DNA of 64,000 bases from Anthopleura xanthogrammica (Eukaryota; Cnidaria; Anthozoa; Actiniaria; Actiniidae): NCBI GenBank assembly GCA_964019055.1, contig OZ025222.1, positions 8,774,029 through 8,838,028 on the forward strand, in the 5' to 3' direction. Position numbers and translations under genes: made by a program. Shown here piece by piece: positions 48,692 to 60,540 of the stretch (positions are counted from its first letter, which is position 1; each line of letters starts with the position of its first letter). The notes beneath the pieces were generated by a model that was not told where the DNA came from, did no database searches, and saw nothing but the letters and a program-made list of their open reading frames with translations.

Positions 48692-49325
48692 TTAGTGCAA
48701 AAAAACCCTCCTTGGGACTTAGACAACTGGTCGGTAAATAGAGGTTGGTCGCTTAATAGAGGTATAAATTACTGTAAAAACCCTCTTCAGGACTTTGACA
48801 ACTGGTCGCTAAATAGAGCTTGGTCGCTTAATAGAGGTACAAATTACTGCAAAAACCCTCTTTGGGACTTTGACAACTGGTCGCTAAATAGAGGTTGGTC
48901 GCTTAACAGAGGTATAAATTACTGTAAAAACCCTCTTCAGGACTTTGACAACTGGTCGCTAAATAGAGCTTGGTCGCTTAATAGAGGTACAAATTACTGC
49001 AAAAACCCTCTTTGGGACTTTGACAACTGGTCGCTAAATAGAGGTTGGTCGCTTAACAGAGGTATAAATTACTGTAAAAACCCTCTTCAGGACTTTGACA
49101 ACTGGTCGCTAAATAGAGGTTGGTCGCTTAATAGAGAAATAAATTACTGTAAAAACCCTCTTTGGGACTTTGACAACTGGTCGCTAAATAGAGGTTGGTC
49201 ACTTAATAGAGGTATAAATTACTGCAAAAACCCTCTTTTGGACTTTGACAACTGGTCGCTAAATAGAGGTTGGTCACTTAATAGAGGTATAAATTACTGC
49301 AAAAACCCTCTTTGGGACTTTGTAG
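48692..49325. repeat. 75-bp tandem array, about 8 units
   Basis: Each unit contains 'ctggtcgctaaatagaggtt', 'ggtcgcttaatagaggtata' and 'ctgtaaaaaccctctt'. The spacing is 75 bases (48723, 48798, 48873). As 75 is a multiple of three, a 245-codon frame runs through it; that protein is an exact copy of the DNA period and has no family likeness. Confidence 0.96.
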
Positions 49326-49764
49326 GATTCCACGTCCTATTACAGCACGACGCGCCTTACCGTAGCCACCCAACAAACTTTTTTTACAAGTTAGCCAATC
49401 AGAAAGCGAGAATCTGTAAATTTGCATGTTAACTTGCTTTGTTGTTACCGCAAATATTTGAACTTCTGAGCAAGAACTTGAAGAAAATGCTTAAAAATCT
49501 CTATTTCTAAAACCAGTTTTGCTCTTTTGGCTTGCTAACACTTAATACTTTCGTAGGCATTCTTTTTCATGTGGAAATTCTTTGCAAGAAGTGATTTATC
49601 GTACTTGTACGAAACTTTGGCAGGGTGGCCACGGTAAGGCGCGTCGCGCTGTAAAAAAGTGTAGGAGTAAACGAGAGTTATAAAAAGTTTTTGTACACAT
49701 ATTCACTATAATATTCATCCTAATTTTTACTTCATAATCACATTTTAAGTCTTTACAATAAAAG

Positions 49765-50309
49765 TTAAAGGGGGACTAGTACGAAAATCGCTCAAAATTT
49801 AATTCGGCTGAAACTTTCTTGGAATGATCTTTAAGGCTCTAATAAATACTAGATCATTTTTTTTCTTGATATTCCGAAGGGAAGTATTATATTTTTACGA
49901 ATCTTTAACGGAGTCTGTGACGTCATTTACTCAACACTAAACACCACTCCATACATTTCTTTGTAAATAACTTCTTGATTTATTTTATTTCTATAAAGCC
50001 CAAAGGTTGGCTGAAAGACTTTACTGACGTTTATTGTGATTACAATTGATTTTTAAGTCTCTTTTTTCAGTATTGAGTATGGAAATAGTGAATATTTTGA
50101 TCACAAAATACAGGGAAATGTATAGAGCGATGTATGGTGTTGAGTAAATGACGTCACTGACTTCTTTAAAAATTCGTAAAAATATAATACTTCCCTTCGG
50201 AATATCAAGAAAAAACTTTAACCAGTGTTTATTAGACCCTTAGAGATTATTCTAGGAAAGTTTCAGCCGAATTAAATTTTGAACGATTTTCGTACTAGTC
50301 CCCCTTTAA
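49765..50309. mobile_element. 545-bp long-inverted-repeat element
   Basis: The ends are TTAAAGGGGGACTAGTACGA and TCGTACTAGTCCCCCTTTAA; each arm is about 180 bases ('aatttaattcggctgaaact', 'atattccgaagggaagtatt'). Both arms contain tgacgtcat/atgacgtca at their inner limit. Non-coding. Confidence 0.93.
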
Positions 50310-50559
50310 GGAACATAAACCCCACTTTTCTAACTGAATGGTTAAAAGAATTTGTTTTTAAAGTCCTTCTTAGCACATCAGGACATTTTGACCTGCAAAA
50401 CACGATAACATCGTGATACAAGCGCAAATGCTCTTGTGCCATGACGTCATTTATTATTTTCCGCCATGAATTTTCATAAAATATAACTTTCGTAGCCAAT
50501 AAAACTTGATACACAGTTTTTCTTAAAGTTGTTGGAGCTACGCCTGAGGGAAGGGTAGG

Positions 50560-50995
50560 GAAGACAGAAGAGAAAAGAAGAGAACAGAAGAGAACAGAAG
50601 AGAAGAGAACAGAAGAGAAGAGAACAGAAGAGAACAGAAGAGAAGAGAACAGAAGAGAAGAGAACAGAAGAGAACAGAAGAGAAGAGAACAGAAGAGAAG
50701 AGAACAGAAGAGAACAGAAGAGAAGAGAACAGAAGAGAAGAGAACAGAAGAGAAGAGAACAGAAGAGAAGAGAACAGAAGAGAACAGAAGAGAAGAGAAC
50801 AGAAGAGAACAGAAGAGAAGAGAACAGAAGAGAAGAGAACAGAAGGGAAGAGAACAGAAGAGAACAGAAGAGAACAGAAGAGAAGAGAACAGAAGAGAAC
50901 AGAAGAGAACAGAAGAGAACAGAAGAGAACAGAAGAGAACAGAAGAGAACAGAAGAGAACAGAAGAGAACAGAAGGGAAAGGAAAGGAAGCCAAG
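50560..50995. repeat. AGAAGAGAAC purine array
   Basis: Mixed 10- and 15-base units of AGAAGAGAAC and AGAAG. The plus strand has no T for over 400 bases. Frames of leucine, serine, phenylalanine and cysteine on the minus strand are artefacts. Confidence 0.97.
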
Positions 50996-51049
50996 AGAAG
51001 GGAAAACTTGGCCCTGGAACTGTCCATAAGCTTTGCTTACATTACTATT

Positions 51050-51162
51050 TAACAATTAGTCCTCGAGTCCGAATGGTCTACGAGTCAATAGCCCATGAGG
51101 CCGAAGGCCGAATGGGCTATTGACTCGTAGGCCATGAGGGCGAGAGGTCTAATTGTTTTAGT
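51050..51162. mobile_element. Hairpin element
   Basis: 'gtctacgagtcaatagccca' pairs with 'tgggctattgactcgtaggc'; outer arms are 'caattag / ctaattg'. Non-coding, about 110 bp. Confidence 0.8.
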
Positions 51163-51259
51163 AAAAACCTACTAATCGGTCCAATAAAAGGATGCAAAAA
51201 GTTTTGGATTTTGCTTTAAATATATATTTTTTGGTTTTCAAAACCGGCGCTTTTCGCTA

Positions 51260-51425
51260 CTAGAGGTCTATCACTAATAGACCCCTAGTAGCTCAGCCAA
51301 TCACAGGGCTCGATTGGTGATAGACCATTAGTAGCTCAGCCAATCACAGGGCTCGATTGGTGATAGACCATTAGTAGCTCAGCCAATCACAGGGCTCGAT
51401 TGGTGATAGACCATTAGTAGGTTTT
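51260..51425. repeat. 43-bp tandem repeat
   Basis: Just over three units (starts at 51288, 51331 and 51374) with 'gtagctcagccaatcacagg' and 'gctcgattggtgatagacca'. Confidence 0.93.
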
Positions 51426-51451
51426 TTCTAATACTTTATTATTCTTATAAG

Positions 51452-54400
51452 TTAAGTAATGATTGATTTGTCGTCAGTTGGGAAAAAAACTTCTGAATCC
51501 TTTGGAGCCACTTTGACAGTGACAACAATTTTCTTGAACTCTCGATAATAAGTGAGGAAGAAGAGCAGGAAAGAAATAGCCATCAGCCACTCGCAAAATG
51601 TGCTGGCCAGATGATTGTTGTATCCCTAAAGACACAGATATAGTGGTCAGAACAGTTTGTGTGTTATGTTTTTCCTTTTAAGACCATGTGTCATCATTCC
51701 CTAGTGCCCTCTTTTAAGAGTATTTATTAAAATAAATAACCTTCAATTTTCTGCAAACTCAGACGTTTCAACAGCTTGTTATGTTTTTTTTTTTTTCCGC
51801 TGCTGTCAATCAAAACTTATCAGTCAGTACCTTATATATTTTTGACTGGTGGCAGTGAAAAACCAAATCCAATGGACAACTCGCAGCGACCGAGTTCGCA
51901 GAATATTGAGAATTGCAGTAATTTAGGGTAGTAACTTACTGGATCAGATTTATTCCATTTCATATTTGGTGTAGTAACATGAGGTGTTGGGGTGGGGCGG
52001 TTTCCTTTTTTGCGCTCATTCATTGCTATTGGTCCTGCGATGGTAGCTGATACATTGTAAAGGATCAATACTAACTATTCAAAAGATTTCATAGTCGCCA
52101 TGTTGGTTGTCATGGGCAACTGTCATTTTAGAGACCCAATTTAGAGGGGTGGAGTTAATAAATAAATAACAATAATGGGAGGTTCTGCCTGCAGCTCGGT
52201 TTTACACAACAGCTCTTGACTTCTCCTAAACTTCCCTCGTGTTTATATGTAAACACGGCAAACGTTTTCTATTTGTTAATTAATAAATGTACTCTCTGTG
52301 AGCGTGTTCACACTGCAACTTTAAGCTAGCTTAAAATATCATTTAGCTAGCTAATACGATAACCCAGTGTGAACGCGTTTTTCTAGCTAGCTAGAACTTG
52401 ACCGGAAACGTGGAAATTTCAAACCATGTCGGGACATGGTTTTTTTGCTCATAAGCTAGCTAAAAGGGTTTACGTTGACAGATTTTTGTTTGCTATGCGG
52501 TGGGTCCTGTCCATTATGTCGGTCAACTGGTGCGTGGTTTCGAGTTGTAGTTAAGCAAGCGTCGTTGATTAATAATGGTAATAGAACTGAGTGGAGTGCA
52601 ATTTGGGCTGAAATCACAAGAGTGATTACAAAATTGCACGACCGCGCAGCGGGAGTGCAATTTGTTAATCACGAGTGTGATTTCTGCCCAAAATTGCAAG
52701 ACACTCAGTTCTATTACCTATTAATCATTTCCATTTTGAAACTTAATATATTAAAATACTCAACAGTTATATGTAGCTTCAAAAGTGATTGTTTGACAAA
52801 ATGATGCAATTACTGATTCAAAATAGTGCAATTAATGCTTAAATTGCACACTTTGTAGCCAATCAGATTGCAGGATTTGCTAATGATTTCAAAATGGATA
52901 TGATTAATGATATATTTCAATCGAAGTTTTCTGATAAGTCGCTTCGTTGAAATAAACATGAAGAGAGAGTACAGGAGTAAAAAAGCTTGGACTGATTCGG
53001 CCATGTTGACAACAACACAAATCCCGCCAAATCCCGCCAAAAGTTCAAAATACGTATTAAATTACTGTTGTTGTTTGGTAACTCGCTTGTACATTAGTAA
53101 TGTGAACGTCAAAAAAACGCTAACTAGCTTAACTTGTAACGTGATGACAGATAAATAAACATGAAAATGAACTAAGCTAGCTAAATTATGATACAGTGTG
53201 AACACGCTCTGTTTGTATGTATGCTATGTAACATATCTGTGTATAGAAAGTTACTTAGTACAAACACACAGTATCACCTCTTCTAGCAGTGTCTCCCATA
53301 GATGAATCCTGTAATGCCTCATTTCTTAAGGGAGACTCTGCTAGCAGGGTCCAAAGTTTCACCTTAATCATTTCAATTCATGGTTTCGACTCCCCTTACA
53401 TGAGTGCGGTGAGTGAAAAAGGATACTTATAAAGAAGAACACAGTGGAAGCAAATGAAAGGAAAAAGCGTGTTACGGAAGTTAAAGTTGAGCTCATTCCT
53501 TGAGCTCTCATCTTGTAGGATATGAAGCTCTGGATCCAACAGTAGGTTATACCAAGGCCAAATACCATGAATGCACCAACAAAATGAGGGACTTCACTGT
53601 TGACGTACTACAATGGGAAAAGTAGATAAATGAATGAATGAATGGGTGGATGGAAGGATGGATAGTTGATTTTATAAATGAATGGATGGATGGATGGATG
53701 GATGGATGGATGGATGGATGGATGGATGGATGGATGGATGGATGGATGGATGGATGGATTGATGAATGGATGGATGGATGGATGGATGGATGGGATGGAT
53801 GGATGGGATGGATGGGATGGATGGGATGGATGGATGGATGGATGGATGGATGGATGGATGGATGGGATGGATGGGATGGATGGATGGATGGAATGGATGG
53901 AATGGATGGAATGGATGGAATGGATGGAATGGATGGAATGGATGGAATGGATGGATGGATGGATGGAATGGATGGAATGGATGGATGGGATGGATGGATG
54001 GATGGATGGATGGATGGATGGATGGATGGATGGATGGATGGATGGATGGATGGATGGATGGATGGATGGATGGATGGATGGATGGATGGATGGATGGATG
54101 GATGGATGGATGGATGGATGGATGGATGGATGGATGGATGGATGGATGGATGGATGGATGGATGGATGGATGGATGGATGGATGGATGGATGGATGGATG
54201 GATGGATGGATGGATGGATGGATGGATGGATGGATGGATGGATGGATGGAATGGATGGATGGATGGATGGATGGATGGACAGCTGCATGGAACACCATAT
54301 TTACCTGGAAATTAGCCACCATCGACATGCCGAGACAAGCAAAGGCAGACAGCCATAAAGAGAAGATGTTCAGTTTCTGTACTATCGGCATCTGTGTGAT

Positions 54401-56379
54401 GTTGAATTCCTTTATATGTTTGTAGTGTAAATACATTGAAGCAAAAGCTGCAAACAGACAAGAAAAAGAATTTCAAGGTAAAAGTTAGGCTTTGTCGACA
54501 CACCAAATGTCATTGAAAAGTTAAGGGAAGAATGGATGGTAGTGGTAGTGGTAGTGGTAGTGGTGTAGTGGTGATAGCATTCATCTCTCACTAATGCGAC
54601 TAGGATTTGAGTCCTGCTGGGCTCAGAGTAGAGTTGCTTGTTGGTTCTCTCCTGTGCTTCGAGGGTTTTTCTTGAGGTTCTCCAGTTTTTCTCCCTCCAT
54701 GAAAATTAACTTCTAATAGATTATTTCTAATAGGAATTTCAGTGGACAAATACTATAGCCACTCTGGAGAAATTCCACTGTTACTATGCTTCTCAGTTGA
54801 GCTTGGAACGACCGAAGTTTTGTCACAAAGTTTTGTCGTTGAAAAGTGTATGTTGTCAGGGGCAACGTTAAAAGTATTCAATAGGAAGCAAGCATGATAC
54901 TGACGTCTCCGCAACGGCAATTAAGCTAGTGAATTTTTCCCACACTATATGGTTCAACATGAAATCCGTGTGCCACCCTGGTATGAGACCGTTCATTTTT
55001 GATGAGGAGGGGGGGGGGGGGGGGGCTGGGATTCACTTGGTAACCTAAGATACAAGAAATCTGAGCCCCCCTCTCCGTTCTTGCATAAAAAGTGGCAACT
55101 CCATTGTATGATGGTAGGCTCAGGGATCAAACTCATGTGCACAGCATGGAGGCGGCTGATTAATAGTGCAATATCAGAGCTTATCTTACAATATAGACAC
55201 ACTTACCTATAACTGCGGCCATGTTTAGGAACTGTCCAAAAATACAACTTTCAGGTGGTCTTGCACCAGCGTCACTAAAATCAAACAAATACAGCCTGCT
55301 ACATACACAGATTCTAAAAACGGCTAACACAAACAGACAGCCGGGGTCAGGTGGGGGAAAACAAGGCCAGTCAGTTGTCCGTGATCTTTGTGCTTTTTAT
55401 TCACCTTTCAAGCTTCATCTTTATTACTGGTGTTTACATCCACTAAAGAATTGTTTTTAGCGATGCCAGCTTTCCATATTTCATGCATGATTGACCAGCC
55501 TTATTTTTGGCTCCTCAACCCAGGCCGGCTGCATGTGTCCGCCATGTTCGGAATCGGAGTATAGTACATATAAATGAAGCCTGGTAGATAATACATACAT
55601 ACCTTATGTAGGGAAATAAAGCATCAACATGCTTTTCGTGGACAGCCATACCATAGCTGAATTGAAAGAAACAAAGCTTGCATTAGTCTTTCACTACTAA
55701 CAACATTGTGCATGGGTTTCCTGTGTAGCTGAGAAGAGGAACGCTAAGAACTACAGTCCAATAGACATCCTTTTTCAAATTTGTAAAATTACCACCGTGT
55801 TCCATGACGACAGATTCATTTATGCAGGGTTAGCCTTAATTTTGTGTAGAATATTTGTGTGCAGGGGCAGATCCAGGATTTTACAAAGGGGATGGATAAT
55901 CATATTCTAAGCTCCTTCAAGGTATCTATTCCCCGTCAGAGTTCAAAAATGGTATTCATCTAAGCCAGGTGTTTATTGATGCCCTAGCATGTATATTTTT
56001 TAAATTAGATACAAGATGCATTGAGATTTGTTTTATTTTCTTTAAGATATTCATATTTTTGATTGTTAACACCTCTGAAGATGGGGGTGGATATCCTTGG
56101 AATTTTAAAGTGTAGCTTGTATTGTTGAAGTTGTGCATTCCTTTCTTTATAGTCTGTTGGTATTTTGTGAATGTTTTGACACTGAACTGAGGCTAACCCT
56201 GCAGTAAATAAATCTGTAGTCAATGAACACAGCAGTATTGTATGAAATTGAAAAAAGTCTAGTATTCTCTCATTTGCCAGCACAAGAAGCCCATTTTACA
56301 GTACTTACGATGTGAAGAATGCAATGACAGCTAATAATCCCAGAAGAATGGGTAGATATTGTAGATATGCCAAGGCCAT
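51452..56379 (-). CDS. DRAM: DRAM-family membrane protein (autophagy modulator)
   Basis: Seven exons: 56379-56309, 55656-55603, 55274-55207, 54447-54305, 53607-53400, 52046-51940 and 51625-51452; 274 residues (human DRAM1 238, DRAM2 266). The acceptor of exon 6 must be CAG|CTACC, because the nearby GCAG|GACC would create a stop. Six hydrophobic segments are visible, beginning with [17 protein letters not shown]. Family blocks: [20 protein letters not shown] after TM1, [13 protein letters not shown] in the middle, [10 protein letters not shown], then KWN followed by [20 protein letters not shown]. Vertebrate DRAM proteins sit in lysosomal membranes and promote autophagy, DRAM1 under p53. Which paralogue this represents cannot be settled here. 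Intron 4 is almost entirely a GGAT array. Confidence 0.93.
52300..53210. mobile_element. About 910-bp terminal-inverted-repeat element
   Basis: 'gagcgtgttcacactg' at the left matches the inverse 'cagtgtgaacacgctc' at the right; the TIR continues through 'agctagct' words. In DRAM intron 5. Inside are another hairpin (about 52575-52715, 'taatagaactgagtggagtg' with its inverse) and the repeat shared with 15.65 kb. No transposase is visible. Confidence 0.82.
53638..54285. repeat. GGAT array filling DRAM intron 4
   Basis: GGAT units with an irregular central part (GGGATGGAT, GGAATGGAT). It covers about 93 percent of the 697-bp intron. The MDGWMDGW and HPSIHPSI reading frames are artefacts. Confidence 0.98.
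54535..54790 (+). mobile_element. tRNA-derived SINE-like element
   Basis: In DRAM intron 3. The head has tagtggtgatagcattcatc (box-A-like) and gcgactaggatttgagtcct (box-B-like, near GGTTCRANTCC). The body has 'ggttctctcctgtgcttcga' and 'ggttctccagtttttctccc'. Similar bodies are at 24000-24140 and 36860-37450. I recall this body from anthozoan genomes. Confidence 0.7.
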
Positions 56380-56641
56380 GTTTGAAGTCTTAAAGTAGAA
56401 AAGGAAATTTTTTAAAAACTTTAACAAAATACCACATGCTCTAGATAAAATCAAGATATAGGTGAATTTATGTGCCTATTTCACACACTAAATGGCATCA
56501 GTCATCTTTTATCTTAAGAGGATCTAAGCTTCATAGCCAGACTATCTAGACTATCCAGAAATTTTTTTTTTTTGAATTCTATAGTTATTTCTAAATCTTA
56601 TTATCATTTTATTTAGAGTTAGTTGTAATTTATATATATTT

Positions 56642-56909
56642 ATTTATCCCACACCATAGAAAATACAGCCAATCAGAAAGCAGGAAAGCCATTGTATATT
56701 CGTCGGTATTCATGTACTGCGTGTTGAATCTACGCATTTGTATTTTCTATGGTGTGGGATAAAATGGTTATACAATGGTTTCTCGTGGCATACTGTGGAT
56801 ATCCCACTCGTCACTTGTATTTTCTTTGTATAAAAACTCGCCCTAAAGGCTTGTGTACAAGTGACTCGTGGGATATTCAACAGTATGCCACTTGAAACCA
56901 TTGTATAAC
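56642..56909. mobile_element. Double-hairpin MITE, copy 2
   Basis: Same plan as 29567-29864: ttatcccacaccatagaaaa with its inverse, then ttatacaatggtttctcgtg with its inverse ccattgtataact. About 30 bases shorter. Confidence 0.88.
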
Positions 56910-57784
56910 TAGTATATATATATGTTTGTAATTCTACTGTAGTTCTTTTGCCAAAAGTAGGAATTAAAGCTTATTATTATTATAATTTATTTAAGGCCCT
57001 GTCACATACAATAATTTCTCATGAAACTTGTCTCACAAAAAAATAGTTGCAGGTTGCAGGAGTGTTTTTCACATTTAACATCCCCATGTGACTGACTTGA
57101 ATTTTTCATTTTTTTGCTGCACCAAAAGTAGAACCAGCTTCTACTTTCTGCAACAACTTTTGTAAAAGTTTTTGTAAAAAATATTTTTTTGTAAAAAATA
57201 GGTGCCATGGTTACGTAACTTGTGATTTGAGTGTGCAAACAAACCAATCATTCACTATCATTGATGCGAATAATGCGTGCAACTTGCAGCATATTTTTCG
57301 TAAGACAGAGCCTTTAGTTGTGATACTTAATGAAAAGAATCAGAGTGTTCAGAATTTTTTTGCCATTTTTTTGTTCTAGTTTTTATTTTGTCCTGTTGTT
57401 AAAAATTTTCTCTTCTTTTTCCTTCTTGTCTCATTGGCCAAAAAGCAAACCAGTAAAGGGAGTCAGAGCAAGTTTTGAATTTTAATCTAATAAACAAAAC
57501 CGTTTTAAAGCATTTCAATGTTTTGAAGAGTCACTTCTAATATCACTATCCAATTATTAAGATTTAGGAAATTAATAATTTCTGGGGAGGAAAAATCTTA
57601 GAACTTGAAGAGAAATCCTCAAAGCATGTGAAGAACCCTTGAATGTTATTGTCCTTGTGTACATGCAATACTGACTTTGTAGGTAGCAGTGCATGCAAGT
57701 TGGTATATGTATGACAGTGAATCAAATTCATAATTTTATAGGCTGGCCATGGATTTTAGCCTGAATGATTAATCTTTTAGCTTG

Positions 57785-58250
57785 GGCATATTTTTTCCCC
57801 ATTTCAGACCATGTGTCATTCCCTAGAGTATCATTTCTTTGTTTAACGGTTGTGCATGAGAAGACACATGAATATGGATACAACTCAAATGAAGAATCTT
57901 ATTCTCAAGACCACGTGCCATTCCCTAGAGTATCATTTCTTTGCTTAACGGTTGTACACAAGAAGACACATGAATATGGATACAGTTACTCAAACAAAGA
58001 ATCTTATTCTCAAGACCACATGTAATTCCCTAGAGTATTAATTCTTTGTTTAACGGTTGTGCATGAGAAGACACATGAATATGGATACAACTCAAACAAA
58101 GAATCTTATTCTCAAGACCACATGTCATTCCCTAGAGCATCATTTCTTAATGGTTGTACATGAGAAGACACATGAATATGGATACAACTCAAACAAAGAA
58201 CCTTATTCTCAAGAGAATGACACATGGTCTGAAATGGAAAAAAATTATGT
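57785..58250. repeat. 102-bp family array, about 4 units
   Basis: Four units between 'cccatttcagaccatgtgtc' and the inverse 'gacacatggtctgaaatgg'. Units have small indels, so the reading frame breaks, unlike the 18.2-kb array. Confidence 0.93.
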
Positions 58251-58659
58251 CCATGGCTAGAGTGGGTTATTACAACAAAATAATTTGAAAATATAAATCT
58301 TGTAGAACAATTACAGTTCATCATATACTTAAACAATAGCAATTAACCATTATTATTATACTAAATGTTTAGTAATTTTCAAACTAGTATAATTTATCAA
58401 ATTGATAAATTGATATTAGTAACGTCACTCCATTCCATTTCAAGTATTTCATAAGTGGAGTGGAGTGACGTCAATAATATAAATCAGTTGTGACAGGACG
58501 TTTTTATGCTGGTGTTGAGAGCATGAGTGATTGCTTTCAGTCTGGTTTGACGCTTTAAGAATAAATGACAGAATTTGAGCGTTCCATACAAAATTATCCA
58601 AAGATAAATAAAGGTAATTTACTGGCCAGGATTGAGATCCAGAAAAACTGTGCCAGAGG

Positions 58660-58666
58660 TCTAGAA

Positions 58667-58703
<37 letters not shown>

Positions 58704-58713
58704 CATATATATG

Positions 58714-58748
<35 letters not shown>

Positions 58749-58752
58749 CTGG
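58660..58752. repeat. TA microsatellite
   Basis: TATATA with GTATAT and CATATA words; a related short run with 'gattgtagatagatcaaaga' flanks is duplicated at about 58805-58965. Confidence 0.95.
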
Positions 58753-59144
58753 ATGTGTCTATTTTGACGGTAAAGTGCTCAATACATTGACATGTAGAGC
58801 GTTATAGATTATAGATTGTAGATAGATCAAAGACAAGACATAACTTTTGCTGTTACTCGGAGTTTCACGCTTATAATCTATGTATATATATATCTATATA
58901 TATTATGGATTGTAGATAGATCAAAGACAAGACATAACTTTTGCTGTTACTTGGAGTTTCACGCTTACGCGATCTTCAGACAGTCTTCATTGAGGCCACT
59001 ATATTCATTGAGGCCACTAAGTCAAGGTCAGTTTTTAAGGTGAAGGGCGGTTTGTACGACTAATTAGGATGGTAAATAACTTGTTCATTTTTTCCCCAAT
59101 TAGTTTAATTTCCACTTGCTTTGCAATATATTTTGTTGTTTGTA

Positions 59145-60540
59145 TAGGAAATCGCACGACCTCGAGTACAATTTGGAAATTAATAGGTACGAGTAATGTT
59201 TTGAAAGTTCTTGTAATTGCACGAGCCTTTAGGCGAGTGCAATTAAAGAACTTTCAAAACATTACGAGTGCCTATTAATTCTAAATTGTACGAGAAGATC
59301 GTGCGATTTTTTATTTATAGTTCACTCGACAAAATTTTATAAAGCATGCGAAGCGAAGGCATTCATTCATCTTCATTGCCTTTGCTATAACCGACCCTTC
59401 TCCAAGAACGCTAAGTCAAGAACAGCATAGAAAGTGTTAACGTTGCTGTAAAACCTTTTCAGATTAGTATTTTATGTATGATTTGAACTACAAAATACTA
59501 GAAAATAATTTTACATCTCAAGTGAAAAGCCATTTTAATGCATGTTTACAACTATTGAATGACAGTACTGACAGCTAAACAGCGAATCAAGAAGCGACTT
59601 TTCTTTGAAAACGTACTGTGTGAAAACTAAGCGAAAGTTGAGAGTTTACAGTTCGCTAATATAAGTTTTTTCCTCTTATCATTTGCTAATAACTGCAAAA
59701 ACACAATTTCAAAATACTTTCTTTGAAAACAAGTTAGCTGGACAACATCAAAAGGGATAAAAGCGACAAATATATCGTTCAAGTTAAAAGTTTTGAAGTA
59801 CAGCTTGCCGTGAACGAGTCGCCAGTGATCAGACCATGTGCTTTGGATATTATTCCCTCCTGTAGCTTGAAGAATTTTGCTGCTATTTTCTTTGAATGGT
59901 GAATTATCTGAAGATTTTATTATTTCAAGACTGGATTGATAACTTAGGATCAATTAACCTGTGATAAATAGCTGAATTCGTCTCTCTACAACTACTCGAC
60001 AGTTTGCCGGTAAGATTTGATCTTAACTATTTTCAAAACAAAAAACGAGCCTCTACTCGCTATGTTTTTTCGCTAAACGGAAAGAAACTTGCTTTAAAAC
60101 TATTGTTAGCTGTTTTCTACATATAGTACATTTTTGTAGTTGTGGTGTTGAATTTATTTTTCGAGAAAACCACAGAAGACAACAGGTAGTAAAACTAAAA
60201 CATTCAAAACTCCAACTCACATTGTTTGGCGAAAACTAGAAAGAAAAAACGACTTTCTACTACAAAACATGATTTATTAGGTCTTGAATTTGTCGAGTTA
60301 TCATAATTTGAGGCATTCCTATGTGTGTATTGAACAGTTTTCTGAATTTTTTCCATTTTAATCTATAAAACACGGATTTTTTTGGGAATTTCACTCATTT
60401 CACTGGGGAAATTTGCCGCTTTTGGCCGTGTTTCCATAGCGACCTAATTGGTACTCCCGCGGAGTACCAATTAACGCTCTAATTGTACTCCTCTAGACCA
60501 ATCAGAATCGAGTAATTTTGTCGAGTGTACTATAAATATG
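59145..60540. mobile_element. About 1.4-kb composite inverted-repeat element
   Basis: A long hairpin (about 59145-59320, 'aattaataggtacgagtaat' with its inverse) ends in 'tttatagttcactcgacaaa'. Its inverse, 'ttttgtcgagtgtactataa', lies at about 60515-60535. The stretch between has no recognisable transposase. Confidence 0.65.

Larger units (their letters stand above)
44220..51451. other. Gene-poor region upstream of the LIM cluster
   Basis: Holds the probable first exon of the 90-residue LIM gene (46453-46602), a large CCATCC array, a 75-bp array, a 545-bp inverted repeat, a 10-base purine array, a hairpin at 51050-51162 and a 43-bp array. Every long open frame here (up to 304 codons) is repeat sequence. 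Confidence 0.65.

Noticed and set aside
48695..49432. 245-codon frame (NRGWSLNRG-type repeats)
   Set aside because: It mirrors the 75-bp tandem unit (25 codons). No signal peptide, no domain, no splice context; protein and DNA periods are identical.
52035..52046. Acceptor GCAG|GACC for DRAM exon 6
   Set aside because: It would join T to GA and make a stop codon; the acceptor CAG|CTACC twelve bases upstream keeps the frame and fits the family.
53638..54425. Frames of 219-254 codons at the GGAT array
   Set aside because: Repeat artefacts; real DRAM exons flank the array on the other strand with matching splice phases.
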